Assembly: GCA_017938625.1 (NCBI GenBank) | Contig: JAGBBD010000030.1 | Location: 1-64,000 of the forward strand | Reading direction: 5' to 3' | DNA: 64,000 nt | From: Oscillospiraceae bacterium | Lineage (GTDB): Bacteria; Bacillota; Clostridia; Oscillospirales; Oscillospiraceae | Part shown: piece after piece, positions 19,241-28,606 of the stretch | How the letters are laid out: each line of letters begins with the position of its first letter | How positions within the stretch are numbered: the stretch's first letter is position 1 | Made by a program: the position numbers and the translations under genes | Notes under the pieces: model-generated | What the model saw: only the letters and a program-made list of their open reading frames with translations | Told to the model about the DNA's origin: nothing | Databases searched by the model: none

Positions 19241-20634
19241 GCCAAATGTATGACGTTATTCATTTTATTCTGCAGGAGTTGAAAAACAGCACTTCTCTTG
19301 TTCTTGTTGCGTTCACAGTTATGAGCGCTGTTCTCATTTGTGCATTTTTGATCTGTAAACGGGAAACAAGATCTTTCCCTTGGAAAAAAGCGATTCTGCT
19401 TCTGCTTCTTGCAGGCTGCACCGGCATCATGGTCTATGCCACCAAATTCCGCCAAGGTGAGTATCGGGCTGTCAATCTGCACCTGTTTCGAACTTGGCGG
19501 GAAGCATGGAACAACTACACAGTCGATCACTGGGCAAATGTTTTGCTGAATATTGTTCTGTTTTTCCCCATCGGTTTCCTACTGCCGCCGTTGGCAAAAG
19601 TATTCAAAAAATGGTACATCACACTTCCTGTATGCCTTGGTGTTTCATTGCTTCTTGAAACCATACAGTACCTGCTTTCCTGCGGTGTTTTTGATGTAGA
19701 TGACCTGTTCACAAACACCTTAGGCGCGCTCATAGGCTATCTGCTGTGTATGAGTGTTTTATCCATCAAAAAAAGCATCCGAGGGGCCCTGCTAAACAGC
19801 GGTCTGTTCCTATGCCTCATTGCTGCCATAAGCAGCATCTTCATTGTGTATGAGGTCAAGGAGTACGGAAATCTTCCTATGGCACCGGCTTACAGAATCG
19901 ATACAAGCAAAGTGCTGTGGCGCTTGGAATGTCCTGTTCCGCAGGAATCTGCATCCGGATCTGTTTACCGGACTCAGCCCCGGACACTGGAAGATTGTGA
20001 TGCCTTTGCCGAAGCCTTCAAACAGGCAATCGGCACAGAGTATGACACCGTTTCCTATTGCCAAAACGGAGCGTACTACATGGATCACGGCTTGGATGAA
20101 AATGGTGCTCATTTTCTGTATGTCAATTACAAGGATCCCGGCTATACCTATTCCCATGTATCACAGAACGATCCCATATGGGCCGATGCGGAACGACACG
20201 AGGTTGAAGATGCGCTCTCGGCTTATCCCCTGCCGGTCCCAAATTGCGCGGAGTTTTCCGCAGATGGCGATGGCTGGTACAGCTTTGCGGTCGATCAGTA
20301 TATACAGGATACAGGTATGATCGATGGTATCCTGCGATGCCGCTATGGCACAGACAGAAAAATATATGAGATAGAAAACGGACTGTGCCTGTACACCTAC
20401 TACGGAGAGGCAAAGATCATTTCCGCATATAGCGCATATACCCATCTATGTGCAGGTCGTTTCTATGACGGAGGCATATTTGAACGTGAAGATCCCTCTG
20501 TTGTTTTGGTGACCGACTGCTGTTTGGGATATGAAATCGACACAAAAGGCTTCTATCAGCCCGTGTATTATTTTGATGTTGCTTCCGAAGATGGAACGTA
20601 TCAGAACAAAATCATGATTCCTGCTATAAGGTAA
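19237..20634 (+). CDS. VanZ-like membrane protein with large C-terminal domain
   Basis: 465 residues if GTG 19237 (overlapping the upstream stop as GTGA) is used; ATG 19246 is an alternative. The first ~200 residues hold about five membrane helices and the VanZ-type core (NVLLNIVLFFPIGFLLPP, LLLETIQYL, DVDDLFTNTLGALIGY). VanZ proteins are linked to glycopeptide tolerance. Residues ~215-465 form a soluble, probably extracytoplasmic domain that I do not recognise. Last gene of the sigma/anti-sigma unit. Confidence 0.75.
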   Translation: MSQMYDVIHFILQELKNSTSLVLVAFTVMSAVLICAFLICKRETRSFPWKKAILLLLLAGCTGIMVYATKFRQGEYRAVNLHLFRTWREAWNNYTVDHWANVLLNIVLFFPIGFLLPPLAKVFKKWYITLPVCLGVSLLLETIQYLLSCGVFDVDDLFTNTLGALIGYLLCMSVLSIKKSIRGALLNSGLFLCLIAAISSIFIVYEVKEYGNLPMAPAYRIDTSKVLWRLECPVPQESASGSVYRTQPRTLEDCDAFAEAFKQAIGTEYDTVSYCQNGAYYMDHGLDENGAHFLYVNYKDPGYTYSHVSQNDPIWADAERHEVEDALSAYPLPVPNCAEFSADGDGWYSFAVDQYIQDTGMIDGILRCRYGTDRKIYEIENGLCLYTYYGEAKIISAYSAYTHLCAGRFYDGGIFEREDPSVVLVTDCCLGYEIDTKGFYQPVYYFDVASEDGTYQNKIMIPAIR

Positions 20635-20671
20635 CACACATAACCGCAAGACGATTTGTTGCTCCCGGGAG

Positions 20672-20700
20672 TTGAAAATCCATACCTTAAGCTCTATAAT
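20672..20700 (+). promoter_or_regulatory. Sigma-A promoter of the histidine phosphatase gene
   Basis: TTGAAA (20672-20677), 17-bp spacer, consensus TATAAT (20695-20700). Confidence 0.75.
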
Positions 20701-20734
20701 ATACGAAAGTTCTGTGACAGAGGAAGGAACAGAT

Positions 20735-21463
20735 ATGAAGCTTCTGATCGTGCGGCATGGTGATCCCGACTATTCTATTGATTCTCTGACCCCTGTTGGT
20801 TGGGAGGAAGCCAAGCTTTTGGCTGAGCGTATGGCAAAACTGGATGTGAAGGCATTCTACGTTTCTCCCTTGGGCAGAGCGCAGGACACCGCCTCTTTGA
20901 CTCTGCAGAAAATGGGACGCCACGCAGAAACGCTGCCGTGGCTTCGTGAATTCTCTGCAAAGGTCACAAAGCCCAACAAACCACAGCCCGGTGTTGCATG
21001 GGACTGGCTTCCGCAGGATTGGACAGCAGAGCCGCGCTTTTTTGACTTAGAGGAATGGACAAAGCCGCAGGCATATGAAGATGCCCAGGTGGGGACCCTT
21101 GCAAAAGAAGTGACAGAGGGACTGGATGCTTTGCTTGCAAAACACGGCTATCGCCGGGATGGAAAACTATATCGGGCAGACAGCCCCAACGAAGATACCA
21201 TTGTCCTCTTCTGCCATTTTGGTGTGGAATGTGTGATGCTGGGTCATCTTCTGGGGATCTCTCCTGTGCTGCTTTGGCACGGCACCTGCGCTGCGCCGAC
21301 CTCTGTGACCATATTGACGACAGAAGAGCGGCGCAAAGGAATCGCCAGTTTCCGCATGAATGCCTTTGGAGACACATCCCATCTGTACATTGCCGGACAA
21401 GCACCGTCCTTTGCCGCCCGTTTCTGTGAGACCTACACCAACACAGACCAGCGGCATGATTAA
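20735..21463 (+). CDS. Histidine phosphatase family protein
   Basis: 242 residues from ATG 20735 (GAGGAAGG site). The catalytic RHG motif (VRHGD) is at residues 6-10; further conserved features are SPLGRAQDTA (~53) and a second His in LFCHFGVE (~165). This is the phosphoglycerate-mutase-like branch-1 fold acting through a phosphohistidine. It has its own promoter and no operon partners. The substrate is not predictable. Confidence 0.85.
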   Translation: MKLLIVRHGDPDYSIDSLTPVGWEEAKLLAERMAKLDVKAFYVSPLGRAQDTASLTLQKMGRHAETLPWLREFSAKVTKPNKPQPGVAWDWLPQDWTAEPRFFDLEEWTKPQAYEDAQVGTLAKEVTEGLDALLAKHGYRRDGKLYRADSPNEDTIVLFCHFGVECVMLGHLLGISPVLLWHGTCAAPTSVTILTTEERRKGIASFRMNAFGDTSHLYIAGQAPSFAARFCETYTNTDQRHD

Positions 21464-21547
21464 AGAATGTAAATGACCTCCCTTTGACTGTTCAGGGAGG
21501 TCATTTTTGTTTGATAGGCTGCTGCAGTCAGTACTTCCTGTGCGCAC

Positions 21548-23488
21548 TTACGATCTGCGCTCTGACCAGACCGGGATCTTCTGCTTGCCTGCCGATAAAG
21601 CGGCAAAGGGCCCGGGGATCAAGTCATGTGTGTGATCTGCACCGACCATGTCTTTGCTCAGATCCAAGGCACTGCCATCCGGCTGCTCATAGGCCTGCTC
21701 CACAAGTCTTGGCTCACCCAATCTTTCCGTGGTAACAGGCTTGCACCGCGCGGTGCAAAGGGTCTCCGGAACATCCAGTGTCAGCAGCCACGTTCCGTTT
21801 TCTTCTGTGATGGAGCAGGACACAGTCCCTGCCATCACAGGGGCTTTTTCATGGATCGAAGGTACTGCATGACCGGCATATGCATTCCCCTCTAACCAGA
21901 CCGGCTGGGCGATCTCATGGAACAACGCATAATGCGGCTCCTTGCCGACACGCGCCGTAAAGTCCTCCGCGGTCGGGTAGCGGTCACAGTTTTTTGTAAA
22001 CTGCTCCAGCTTTTCACCGCCATCTTCCCAAAGACCTGCAAACAAGTTGTTGAAATATCGGTCGTCTCCGCCGTAGATCTCGGCATACCCGGCAACAGCG
22101 GTAGAATGCGGGAAATGATACGGTGTGGTGCGGCGCAGAACGGCTCTGTCGCTGATCTTGCCGCAGATCAGATTGTGCACGAACGCACCGCCCTGCGACC
22201 AGTTATCAAAGGCATATTGAGAAAGAAGCACGTTGTGATCCACCATATACGGCCCATGGCTGACTTCGATCATCAGATCACGGTCATTGGCGTAAAACAG
22301 ATTTGCTGTCAGGCGGCTGCCTTGGGCCTGCCAATCCATCCAGATACCAAGGGTACAGTTGTGGATATTGTTTTCACGGATCACACAATCGAGGGCAGCA
22401 TGAAACTTGATGCCCGCCATTTCATGACCCCAGAACTCATGCTTTACACCGATGTTATAGATGTGATTGTGCTCGATCTGGGAGAAAATGCAGCCCATAT
22501 GTCCCACGATGCCGTTTTGTCCGCAATCATATATGACATTGTTTCGCACAATATGCGAGCCGACACTGTCGCGGGACCAGCCTTTTTGCACCGCCAGAAA
22601 CACAGCTTCCAACTGGTGGCGATGGCCGGACTTGCGGCCAAAGCGGGCAGACAGATTGTGTCCTGTGGTTTCTTCTTTTCCAAGACTGATCGCGCTGCAC
22701 TTGGCATCGTGCAAGCGATTGTTTTCAATGATCCAGCCTTTGCTCCAATGAGGCCCGACCATGCCGATCTGGTGCGAAGTCGGCGGCGTCCATGGGCATG
22801 CCGCCTGCGCGATCTCAAAGCCACGCAATGTGATATAGTGGATCCCGGTTGCTCTGGGATAGAAGCAGCAAGGACGCACATTGATCTCGATCAGCTGTTC
22901 ATTGGGATCAAACGCCTGAAAGTTGCAGAAGATGGTCGTGGTATTCTCTTCCACCACCGCATACCATTTGTAGACCGTATGCTCCGGATGCAAGATCCGT
23001 TCCTCCTCCACCCTCCATTCGTTTTGACAGCAAATGACCCGGGGTGTATCGTCATACAGATCCTCCATGGACTTTGCCTCATACATGGACAGGCCGTTCA
23101 GATAGACATCTCCCAAATGAACACGGTAGTCTGCACAAGGCTCTCGCAGCCAGTCCCCTTCCACTTCCAGCAAGAAAGGGTTCCAGTCTCCAAACAGATC
23201 GTTTGGCACGGTTTTTTTCCAGACAGAGTCTTTGACCTTCTCCCATCCGGTCACGATCTCCGACCCCTTGATCACAGGGAACTCACCCTCCACCGCCTCA
23301 TATACGATGCGGTTATGGCTGCTCGTTCCGCCGTTTTGGGGATCCACCCATTCCCGGTAAGTACCACCAAACACTCTGACAGTATCTCCTGCCACTGCAA
23401 CCTTTGCCGCATGGCTGATGGTGCGGAAAGGAGCGTTTTCCGATCCGCTCCCACGGTCATTGCCTGCAGGCGAAACGTAATAGATCAT
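21548..23488 (-). CDS. Right-handed parallel beta-helix protein, probably carbohydrate-active
   Basis: 646 residues from ATG 23488 (AAAGGAG site). It opens IYYVSPAGNDRGSGS and APFRTISHAA, the DUF1565/beta-helix start, and continues with repeated short strands rich in N, G and H (NNRLHDA, NNVIYDCGQNG, EHNHIYNIG, ENNIHNC) typical of polysaccharide-lyase or glycosidase solenoids. No signal peptide is evident, so it may act in the cytoplasm on imported fragments. Divergent from an AraC regulator at 23603 that has operator-like repeats between the genes. The specific activity is unknown. Confidence 0.75.
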   Translation of the reverse strand: MIYYVSPAGNDRGSGSENAPFRTISHAAKVAVAGDTVRVFGGTYREWVDPQNGGTSSHNRIVYEAVEGEFPVIKGSEIVTGWEKVKDSVWKKTVPNDLFGDWNPFLLEVEGDWLREPCADYRVHLGDVYLNGLSMYEAKSMEDLYDDTPRVICCQNEWRVEEERILHPEHTVYKWYAVVEENTTTIFCNFQAFDPNEQLIEINVRPCCFYPRATGIHYITLRGFEIAQAACPWTPPTSHQIGMVGPHWSKGWIIENNRLHDAKCSAISLGKEETTGHNLSARFGRKSGHRHQLEAVFLAVQKGWSRDSVGSHIVRNNVIYDCGQNGIVGHMGCIFSQIEHNHIYNIGVKHEFWGHEMAGIKFHAALDCVIRENNIHNCTLGIWMDWQAQGSRLTANLFYANDRDLMIEVSHGPYMVDHNVLLSQYAFDNWSQGGAFVHNLICGKISDRAVLRRTTPYHFPHSTAVAGYAEIYGGDDRYFNNLFAGLWEDGGEKLEQFTKNCDRYPTAEDFTARVGKEPHYALFHEIAQPVWLEGNAYAGHAVPSIHEKAPVMAGTVSCSITEENGTWLLTLDVPETLCTARCKPVTTERLGEPRLVEQAYEQPDGSALDLSKDMVGADHTHDLIPGPFAALSAGKQKIPVWSERRS

Positions 23489-23535
23489 AAGACTTGCTCC
23501 TTTGTATACATTGTTTCTCTTAACAGTGTATGTCT

Positions 23536-23592
23536 CAAAATTTGACTTTTCAAGCAAGAAAGTATAGAATATATAGACAAAATTTGACTTTT
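23536..23592 (+). promoter_or_regulatory. Direct-repeat operator and promoter for AraC/beta-helix pair
   Basis: The 15-mer CAAAATTTGACTTTT occurs at 23536-23550 and 23578-23592, a 42-bp period or four helical turns. The first copy contains TTGACT (23542-23547), which works as a -35 with TAGAAT 17 bp downstream; the second abuts the ribosome site of the AraC gene. The arrangement fits AraC binding with autoregulation. Confidence 0.65.
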
Positions 23593-23602
23593 GGAGAAGC
23601 GC

Positions 23603-24370
23603 ATGTTATACGAGTTCAACCACTTTGGATCATCCGACTATATGAAGGTAAAAAAGGGAAGGAATTTGAGCTTCCCCGCACATCTGCACCAATGCTTTGA
23701 ACTGATCGTCATTCGTTCAGGAGAAATGATGATCACGGTAGACAGCAAGCGCTACACACTGACCGACAAGGATGCGCTTTTGATTTTCCCTAATCAGCTC
23801 CATGCTTTGGAGTCGACTGAAAGCGAATATATTCTTTGTATTTTTTCACCCCAGCTGGTACGTGCATTTTATACGAAGATCTCAGATAAGCTTCCACTGA
23901 ACAACTGCTTTTGTCCGGACGAATATTTGACGCAAGCTCTGGCGCAGATGGAACAAGCCTCTTCCATCACAGAAAAAAAGGGAGTGCTCTACAGCCTGTG
24001 CAGCCAGTTTGATAAAGCCGCCGTGTATGAAGAAAAGGCATCGAAAGATCCTGACTTAATGTATCGGATCTTTGATTTTGTGGAAAAACACTTTTCCGGT
24101 GAATGCTCTTTGAATGACCTTTCCAAATATACCGGGTATGACTACTCATATCTTTCCCGCTATTTTAAAAAAACCGTGGGCATCTCATTTAACACTTATG
24201 TGACACATTTTCGTTTGAACAATGCCTGTTATCTGCTGGAAAATACAAATACCCCCATCGTTCAGTGCGCTTTTGAAAGTGGTTTCTCCTCCCTGCGAAG
24301 CTTTAACCGAAGCTTTCAAAAAGAGCTGAACACAACACCGACACAATACAGAAGTAATCTGCGCCGATAG
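23603..24370 (+). CDS. AraC family transcriptional regulator
   Basis: 255 residues from ATG 23603 (GGAGAAG site; a TTG 12 bp upstream overlaps that site and is rejected). Cupin domain about 15-85 (PAHLHQCFELIVIRSGE), double HTH about 155-250 (YTGYDYSYLSRYFKK; ESGFSSLRSFNRSF). It is a different subgroup from the three regulators opening LQDINP. It probably controls the divergent beta-helix gene and perhaps the glycosidase/peptidase genes that follow. Confidence 0.9.
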   Translation: MLYEFNHFGSSDYMKVKKGRNLSFPAHLHQCFELIVIRSGEMMITVDSKRYTLTDKDALLIFPNQLHALESTESEYILCIFSPQLVRAFYTKISDKLPLNNCFCPDEYLTQALAQMEQASSITEKKGVLYSLCSQFDKAAVYEEKASKDPDLMYRIFDFVEKHFSGECSLNDLSKYTGYDYSYLSRYFKKTVGISFNTYVTHFRLNNACYLLENTNTPIVQCAFESGFSSLRSFNRSFQKELNTTPTQYRSNLRR

Positions 24371-24406
24371 AAGAACTGACACCTCACGAAAGAGGTGTCA
24401 GTTCTT
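24371..24406. terminator. Bidirectional terminator
   Basis: Arms 24371-24385 and 24392-24406 (AAGAACTGACACCTC and its complement) between convergent genes. Confidence 0.85.
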
Positions 24407-26500
24407 TTATCCCCCGTTTTTGTATCGCTGCAGCAGATAGTCACAGTTGATCACTTTTTCGCACAGGGCAAAACGGCTGAAGTAATAGTGGTTGGCGGCT
24501 TCAAAGCCAATGGCAGGGTTCTGATTCATAAGGGCCAGCATATTGACCGCATTTTCTCTTTCATCCAGAACCACATCGTAAAGCGCTTTCCGGCTGCCGC
24601 CGCTGTCACGCAGGCGCACAAATTTGACCAAATTCAAAGAAGAACGAAACAAGCTGTAGCTTGCGTGGGCCATCTGCACAGTCTGCGTATCTTCATCGTT
24701 CTCAATGAGACGGAGGCCTTCTTTCCATTGGGCACACAGCGCTTCCAGCTGGTTTTGAAACACATCCTCGGGATAGATGCCGCGCCAGCTTTTCAGATCG
24801 TCATAGGCAAAGCAGGTCATGGTTGCTTCATGGCCGGTGGGCTTTTCGTAGAACAACGTGGCAGGGCCTGCATTTTGAGGGCCAAAGTATGCTGTGAGCA
24901 TATGGGACGGGAAATGGCTGAATGCCCGGGAGAAGCTCTCGCCTGCCTTCTTCATGTTTTCGCTCATTTGTGGCAACTTGGCGTTTTCAAAGAAATACCG
25001 GCAGGAATAGAGCAAATTCATGGAGGGATAACCGCCCAAAGTCCAGCTCAGCTGCAGATGATCTACCCCCTCTTCAACAAGACGGGACATAACCTGATCC
25101 ACCTTGTTGAAAACAGGCAGGGCAGGAACCGTGGAGCACTCCCAGGTCGTGTTGATCTGCAGCTTGGCAGATGTTTCCAGTCCTCTGCTCTTGGCTCTGC
25201 GCCACACGGCAAGAGACCGTTCCCCGGGACCAATGATATTGAGAGAATAGTCCGACAGCGTAGACTTTACGCCGCCGATCTCATAGGGAATAGAAGCTTC
25301 GCAGATGCTTTCCACCACCACACGCTCCGGCAGATGGTCGATGATATCAAATCTTGTTTCCAGAGAATCCATATCCCAGGTAAAATCTATCACTTTTATA
25401 TCGCGGCTGACGCGATCCGCACCCTCACGAACGGCAGCAAAAAAGTCACCCACGATCTGGCCGATGGTCTTATGCTTGCATCTGGGGCAATTACAGACAT
25501 TGCTTTTGTGGATAGGAGATACATGGGAATAGCAGTTGGTCAGGTTTTCGCTTTTGGTGATGCAGAAGAAACCGCCAAGCAACGGTGCGTAAGAACAGAT
25601 GGACTCGATCGCATTTGAAATATAATCGCGCACCGGCTTGGTGGAGGTGCAAAGGCACACATGTTCCTCATCCTCCACGTGGCCCATAATATCGGGGTGC
25701 TTTTCAAAGAAAGCCCTGGACATGGAGCGCGGCTCATTGAGATAGAGATACACCTTGATTCCGTATTTGGCGCAGCGCTCGGTCAGCTTTTTCAGGCGAG
25801 CAAGCCGCTGCTCCCAGCCGACCGACAAGGACGGCTCAAACGGAAATTCTGAAAGCATATAGAGGACACCTTGGGTGTAGATTCCGTTGATGCCCACGCG
25901 TTGATAGCTTTCCAGCAGTTCATCAGAGCAGTATTCTTCACTGTCTACATCAAAGCTTTTCTGATACAACCCCGAAAAAAGATAGATCATTCTGGTGCCA
26001 AAAATTTCTTTGCCGGAAAATTCGACCTGAGGTTTTATGTATTCAAATTGGAAGGGCTCTTTTCCCTCTAATGACAAGCTTTCCATAGAAGCCTTCACCG
26101 CAGAAAGATCATAGCCTGCCATGTCTTTCCAAGCAAGCCGCTCGCAGATAGGTTTATCGCCCAGCTTAATATCAAGGAAATCCTCCTCGCGGAGCAAAAC
26201 AGCCAATTCATCGGCATCCATTTCCAGAAGTTCCAGCAGCTGCTCATAGGGCAGCAGATGCCACATGGCACGGATGATGGTGATGTAGCCTTTTTGGATC
26301 CACACATCGCTTTTCTGCTCTTCCTTTATGCCCATGGAAAAAGCCAGATCTTCAATGTTTTCCGCTGTTGTGCCTAAGATCTTTGCAATTTTTTCGTAGG
26401 TGAAAAACTCCAGCGCCCGGAACACAAATGCACATACCCGATCAGGGAAATGAGGGAAAGGAGTAGGACTTTTTCCCAGCTTCGGCAGTTCAAACTTCAT
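24407..26500 (-). CDS. TIM-barrel glycosidase-like protein (GH20-type fold suspected)
   Basis: 697 residues from ATG 26500, placed by GGAGG 8 bp upstream; the start overlaps the upstream stop by 11 nt. The N-terminal ~130 residues are helical (FTYEKIAKILGTT, HLLPYEQLLELL), followed by a barrel-like region (GINGIYTQGV, IKVYLYLNEPRS, GFFCITKSEN), a CNCPRCK motif and a C-terminal helical part. The layout resembles uncharacterised hexosaminidase-like proteins known from other saccharolytic bacteria, from memory only. No signal peptide. Coupled to the M28-like gene, so probably one operon acting on imported glycans or glycopeptides. Confidence 0.6.
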   Translation of the reverse strand: MKFELPKLGKSPTPFPHFPDRVCAFVFRALEFFTYEKIAKILGTTAENIEDLAFSMGIKEEQKSDVWIQKGYITIIRAMWHLLPYEQLLELLEMDADELAVLLREEDFLDIKLGDKPICERLAWKDMAGYDLSAVKASMESLSLEGKEPFQFEYIKPQVEFSGKEIFGTRMIYLFSGLYQKSFDVDSEEYCSDELLESYQRVGINGIYTQGVLYMLSEFPFEPSLSVGWEQRLARLKKLTERCAKYGIKVYLYLNEPRSMSRAFFEKHPDIMGHVEDEEHVCLCTSTKPVRDYISNAIESICSYAPLLGGFFCITKSENLTNCYSHVSPIHKSNVCNCPRCKHKTIGQIVGDFFAAVREGADRVSRDIKVIDFTWDMDSLETRFDIIDHLPERVVVESICEASIPYEIGGVKSTLSDYSLNIIGPGERSLAVWRRAKSRGLETSAKLQINTTWECSTVPALPVFNKVDQVMSRLVEEGVDHLQLSWTLGGYPSMNLLYSCRYFFENAKLPQMSENMKKAGESFSRAFSHFPSHMLTAYFGPQNAGPATLFYEKPTGHEATMTCFAYDDLKSWRGIYPEDVFQNQLEALCAQWKEGLRLIENDEDTQTVQMAHASYSLFRSSLNLVKFVRLRDSGGSRKALYDVVLDERENAVNMLALMNQNPAIGFEAANHYYFSRFALCEKVINCDYLLQRYKNGG

Positions 26501-28361
26501 GGCTGACATCCTCCAGATATCCATATTTTACAAGAAAGCGGAAGTAAGAAAGGTAATAGTCGATCTGCTCATCGGTGGTATGACACTCCAGCACTGCGTC
26601 ATGGAGCCTGACGGCGTCCAATACACTGCGCCCGGGGCAGAGCAGCGCCCAGATCAGTTCCGGAATGCCTGTCCATGGGTAACGCTCCTCGGAGGGTACA
26701 TATACCTGTGAGAACGGCATACCGGCACGGAGGTTGCGATAGCGCAGGTTCTTAGCGCGCTGCTCCGCATCAGAGAGCTTGCGATCCGGCAGCGTGTCAT
26801 AGTAGCTGTCGGCCCAGTGCTCCGGAAGCTTTGGCACGACCAGACCGGGATAGAAGCGGTTGAATGATTCCATTCTTCCCATATACAGCAGCTCCGCCGC
26901 CTTGTTGCGCCAGAGGGCATCCGTTTTGGACAACTGCCCCATAACGACCTTTCCTGCGTTGCGGTTCTTTTCCAGATCCAGCCAGTGGGACGCCAGGGCT
27001 TCCAGATCCTTGGCAAGCGCAGCAAATTGCGCCTTGTCATCAAAAATCAACACGCCGCAGAAAGCCGCCAGCATGGGCACGAGCTGTTTCAGTTTTTCCG
27101 GCTCTATCGCATCAAAGATGGGCGCATCCACATGATGATAATCATTCTTTCCGTCGTTGCAGGTACTGTGGGACCAGTTGACAGGAATGTCCATGGAGGG
27201 TTCCCCCGTCCAGCAGTCATCGGACAGATTGCCCGGGACAAACTTCCATTGCATACCTTGGCAGTACAGGTTCATGACTTTTTCTGCCAACATATCACCG
27301 AAGAAAGGCAAAGACACCGGAGCCTGCGTGATCAGGAACGGAACATTCAGAATCTCGGAAGAAAGGCAAGTCACGGTATCGATGCTCATGGCAGCCAAAG
27401 TCCGCCTATCATGGTTTGCGAAAAAGGCGGCATAGCCATAGCGTTCCATGGAAAACACCAAACGCAGTGTTTTCTCGGGCTGCGGCAGGACGCCGTCATC
27501 TATAAGCTGCTTGAGCATCAGCGCGATTTCCACACCTACGCCAAAGCCCTGGGCATCATCAGAGGAGAAAGGCTCATAGAGATGACCCAGCAGCGCAAAC
27601 TCATCATCGGATCTGCCGGGAATGGTGGCAGTAACGGTGTAGATCTCGCCGTCAAAGATTCTGGTGTTCATTTCGCCGTGGAGCTTGACGCTTCCATTAT
27701 GCAGCAGCTCACACAGTTCAATGCCTGTCTTGGAAGAGACACAGTAGACGGGAATAACAGGATCTTCCTTCAGATGATACCAGCCGATGTGACCATGACC
27801 ATTGGTCCAGGAGGGTACATCCGGTTCATGGGTAATGGTCTCAAAGGCAGCGAAGACAAGGCCTGCCGCTCCTGCCGCGGCGATTTTGTTATACATAGGG
27901 TGCTGAGCAGGCAGATAGCCGCGATGGAAGACAAATTTTCCCCTGCAGTCCGGCTTCTCGGGATCAAGGGCAGCATAGTCCACCAATTCTGCAGTAATGC
28001 CGCCTTTGGGAGTGGGCGCACAGTATTCCGACACGTAAATGGTGCTCAGATCGGTGTCCGCGATCATTTTTTGAACAGGCTCTACGATCTCCAGCGTGGA
28101 GCGACCTGTCAGATCCCATGCCTGCGGCATGATAAAGTCAAAGGATGCCGTCTCGCCATCTGCCTTATGGGCGATGCGGCGGACATCGGAAAGTCCTGCC
28201 TGCTTCAGGATCTCTTCGCACCAAGCAGTGGAATCCGCAAAGGCCGTGTACTGACGAGGCTTTTCCAGTTCTTTCAGCTTGATGATCAGATCCATCATAC
28301 GCTCATGGGAGTATATATTCTGCAGGATCTCGCAAAACTCTTTCGTCAAAAATCGGCTCAT
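26490..28361 (-). CDS. M28-like peptidase (DUF4910-type) with PA insertion
   Basis: 623 residues, ATG 28361 after AGGGGAG. A PA-like insertion is suggested at ~120-200. The metal-site region has GHLYEPFSSDDAQG (~260) and a single-Glu SMERYG motif, then SIDTV and YHHVDAP. The HLY..DD and single Glu pattern is closer to the DUF4910 aminopeptidase-like group than to classic M28 (HxD, EE). No signal peptide. First gene of a two-gene unit with the glycosidase-like protein and divergent from a canonical M28 peptidase at 28607. Substrate unknown. Confidence 0.7.
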   Translation of the reverse strand: MSRFLTKEFCEILQNIYSHERMMDLIIKLKELEKPRQYTAFADSTAWCEEILKQAGLSDVRRIAHKADGETASFDFIMPQAWDLTGRSTLEIVEPVQKMIADTDLSTIYVSEYCAPTPKGGITAELVDYAALDPEKPDCRGKFVFHRGYLPAQHPMYNKIAAAGAAGLVFAAFETITHEPDVPSWTNGHGHIGWYHLKEDPVIPVYCVSSKTGIELCELLHNGSVKLHGEMNTRIFDGEIYTVTATIPGRSDDEFALLGHLYEPFSSDDAQGFGVGVEIALMLKQLIDDGVLPQPEKTLRLVFSMERYGYAAFFANHDRRTLAAMSIDTVTCLSSEILNVPFLITQAPVSLPFFGDMLAEKVMNLYCQGMQWKFVPGNLSDDCWTGEPSMDIPVNWSHSTCNDGKNDYHHVDAPIFDAIEPEKLKQLVPMLAAFCGVLIFDDKAQFAALAKDLEALASHWLDLEKNRNAGKVVMGQLSKTDALWRNKAAELLYMGRMESFNRFYPGLVVPKLPEHWADSYYDTLPDRKLSDAEQRAKNLRYRNLRAGMPFSQVYVPSEERYPWTGIPELIWALLCPGRSVLDAVRLHDAVLECHTTDEQIDYYLSYFRFLVKYGYLEDVSHEV

Positions 28362-28394
28362 AGAAGCGCTCCCCTTTCTTGTGTCTGCACATAC

Positions 28395-28423
28395 ACTTTA
28401 CAGTTGTCAGAATAAATTGTAAA
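28395..28423 (-). promoter_or_regulatory. Promoter of the M28-like/glycosidase-like unit
   Basis: TTTACA (28423-28418), 17-bp spacer, TAAAGT (28400-28395). An inverted repeat, TTGTA-N9-TACAA at 28417-28435, overlaps the -35. Confidence 0.5.
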
Positions 28424-28606
28424 TGTACTGTACAAGCAGATTTGGGCACTAAATTAGCATCTGTGTTGGTCATATGTTGTATCCGGCTTTGTTTTTTGCT
28501 AACTTAAATGTCATGGCTCAAAGTGGCAGGTGTTTTGTCTGCAGCGTGTATGCTATCCACGCCGGTGAGCTTAACCAACCTACAAGAAGCCGGGAGGAAT
28601 TTCAAG

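Noticed and set aside
23536..23592. CRISPR-like repeat
   Set aside because: Only two copies with promoter elements inside; better explained as regulator sites.
26490..28361. M28-like protein as an inactivated peptidase
   Set aside because: The HLY..DD and single-Glu pattern is what I recall for the DUF4910-like group, so the changed ligands need not mean loss of function.
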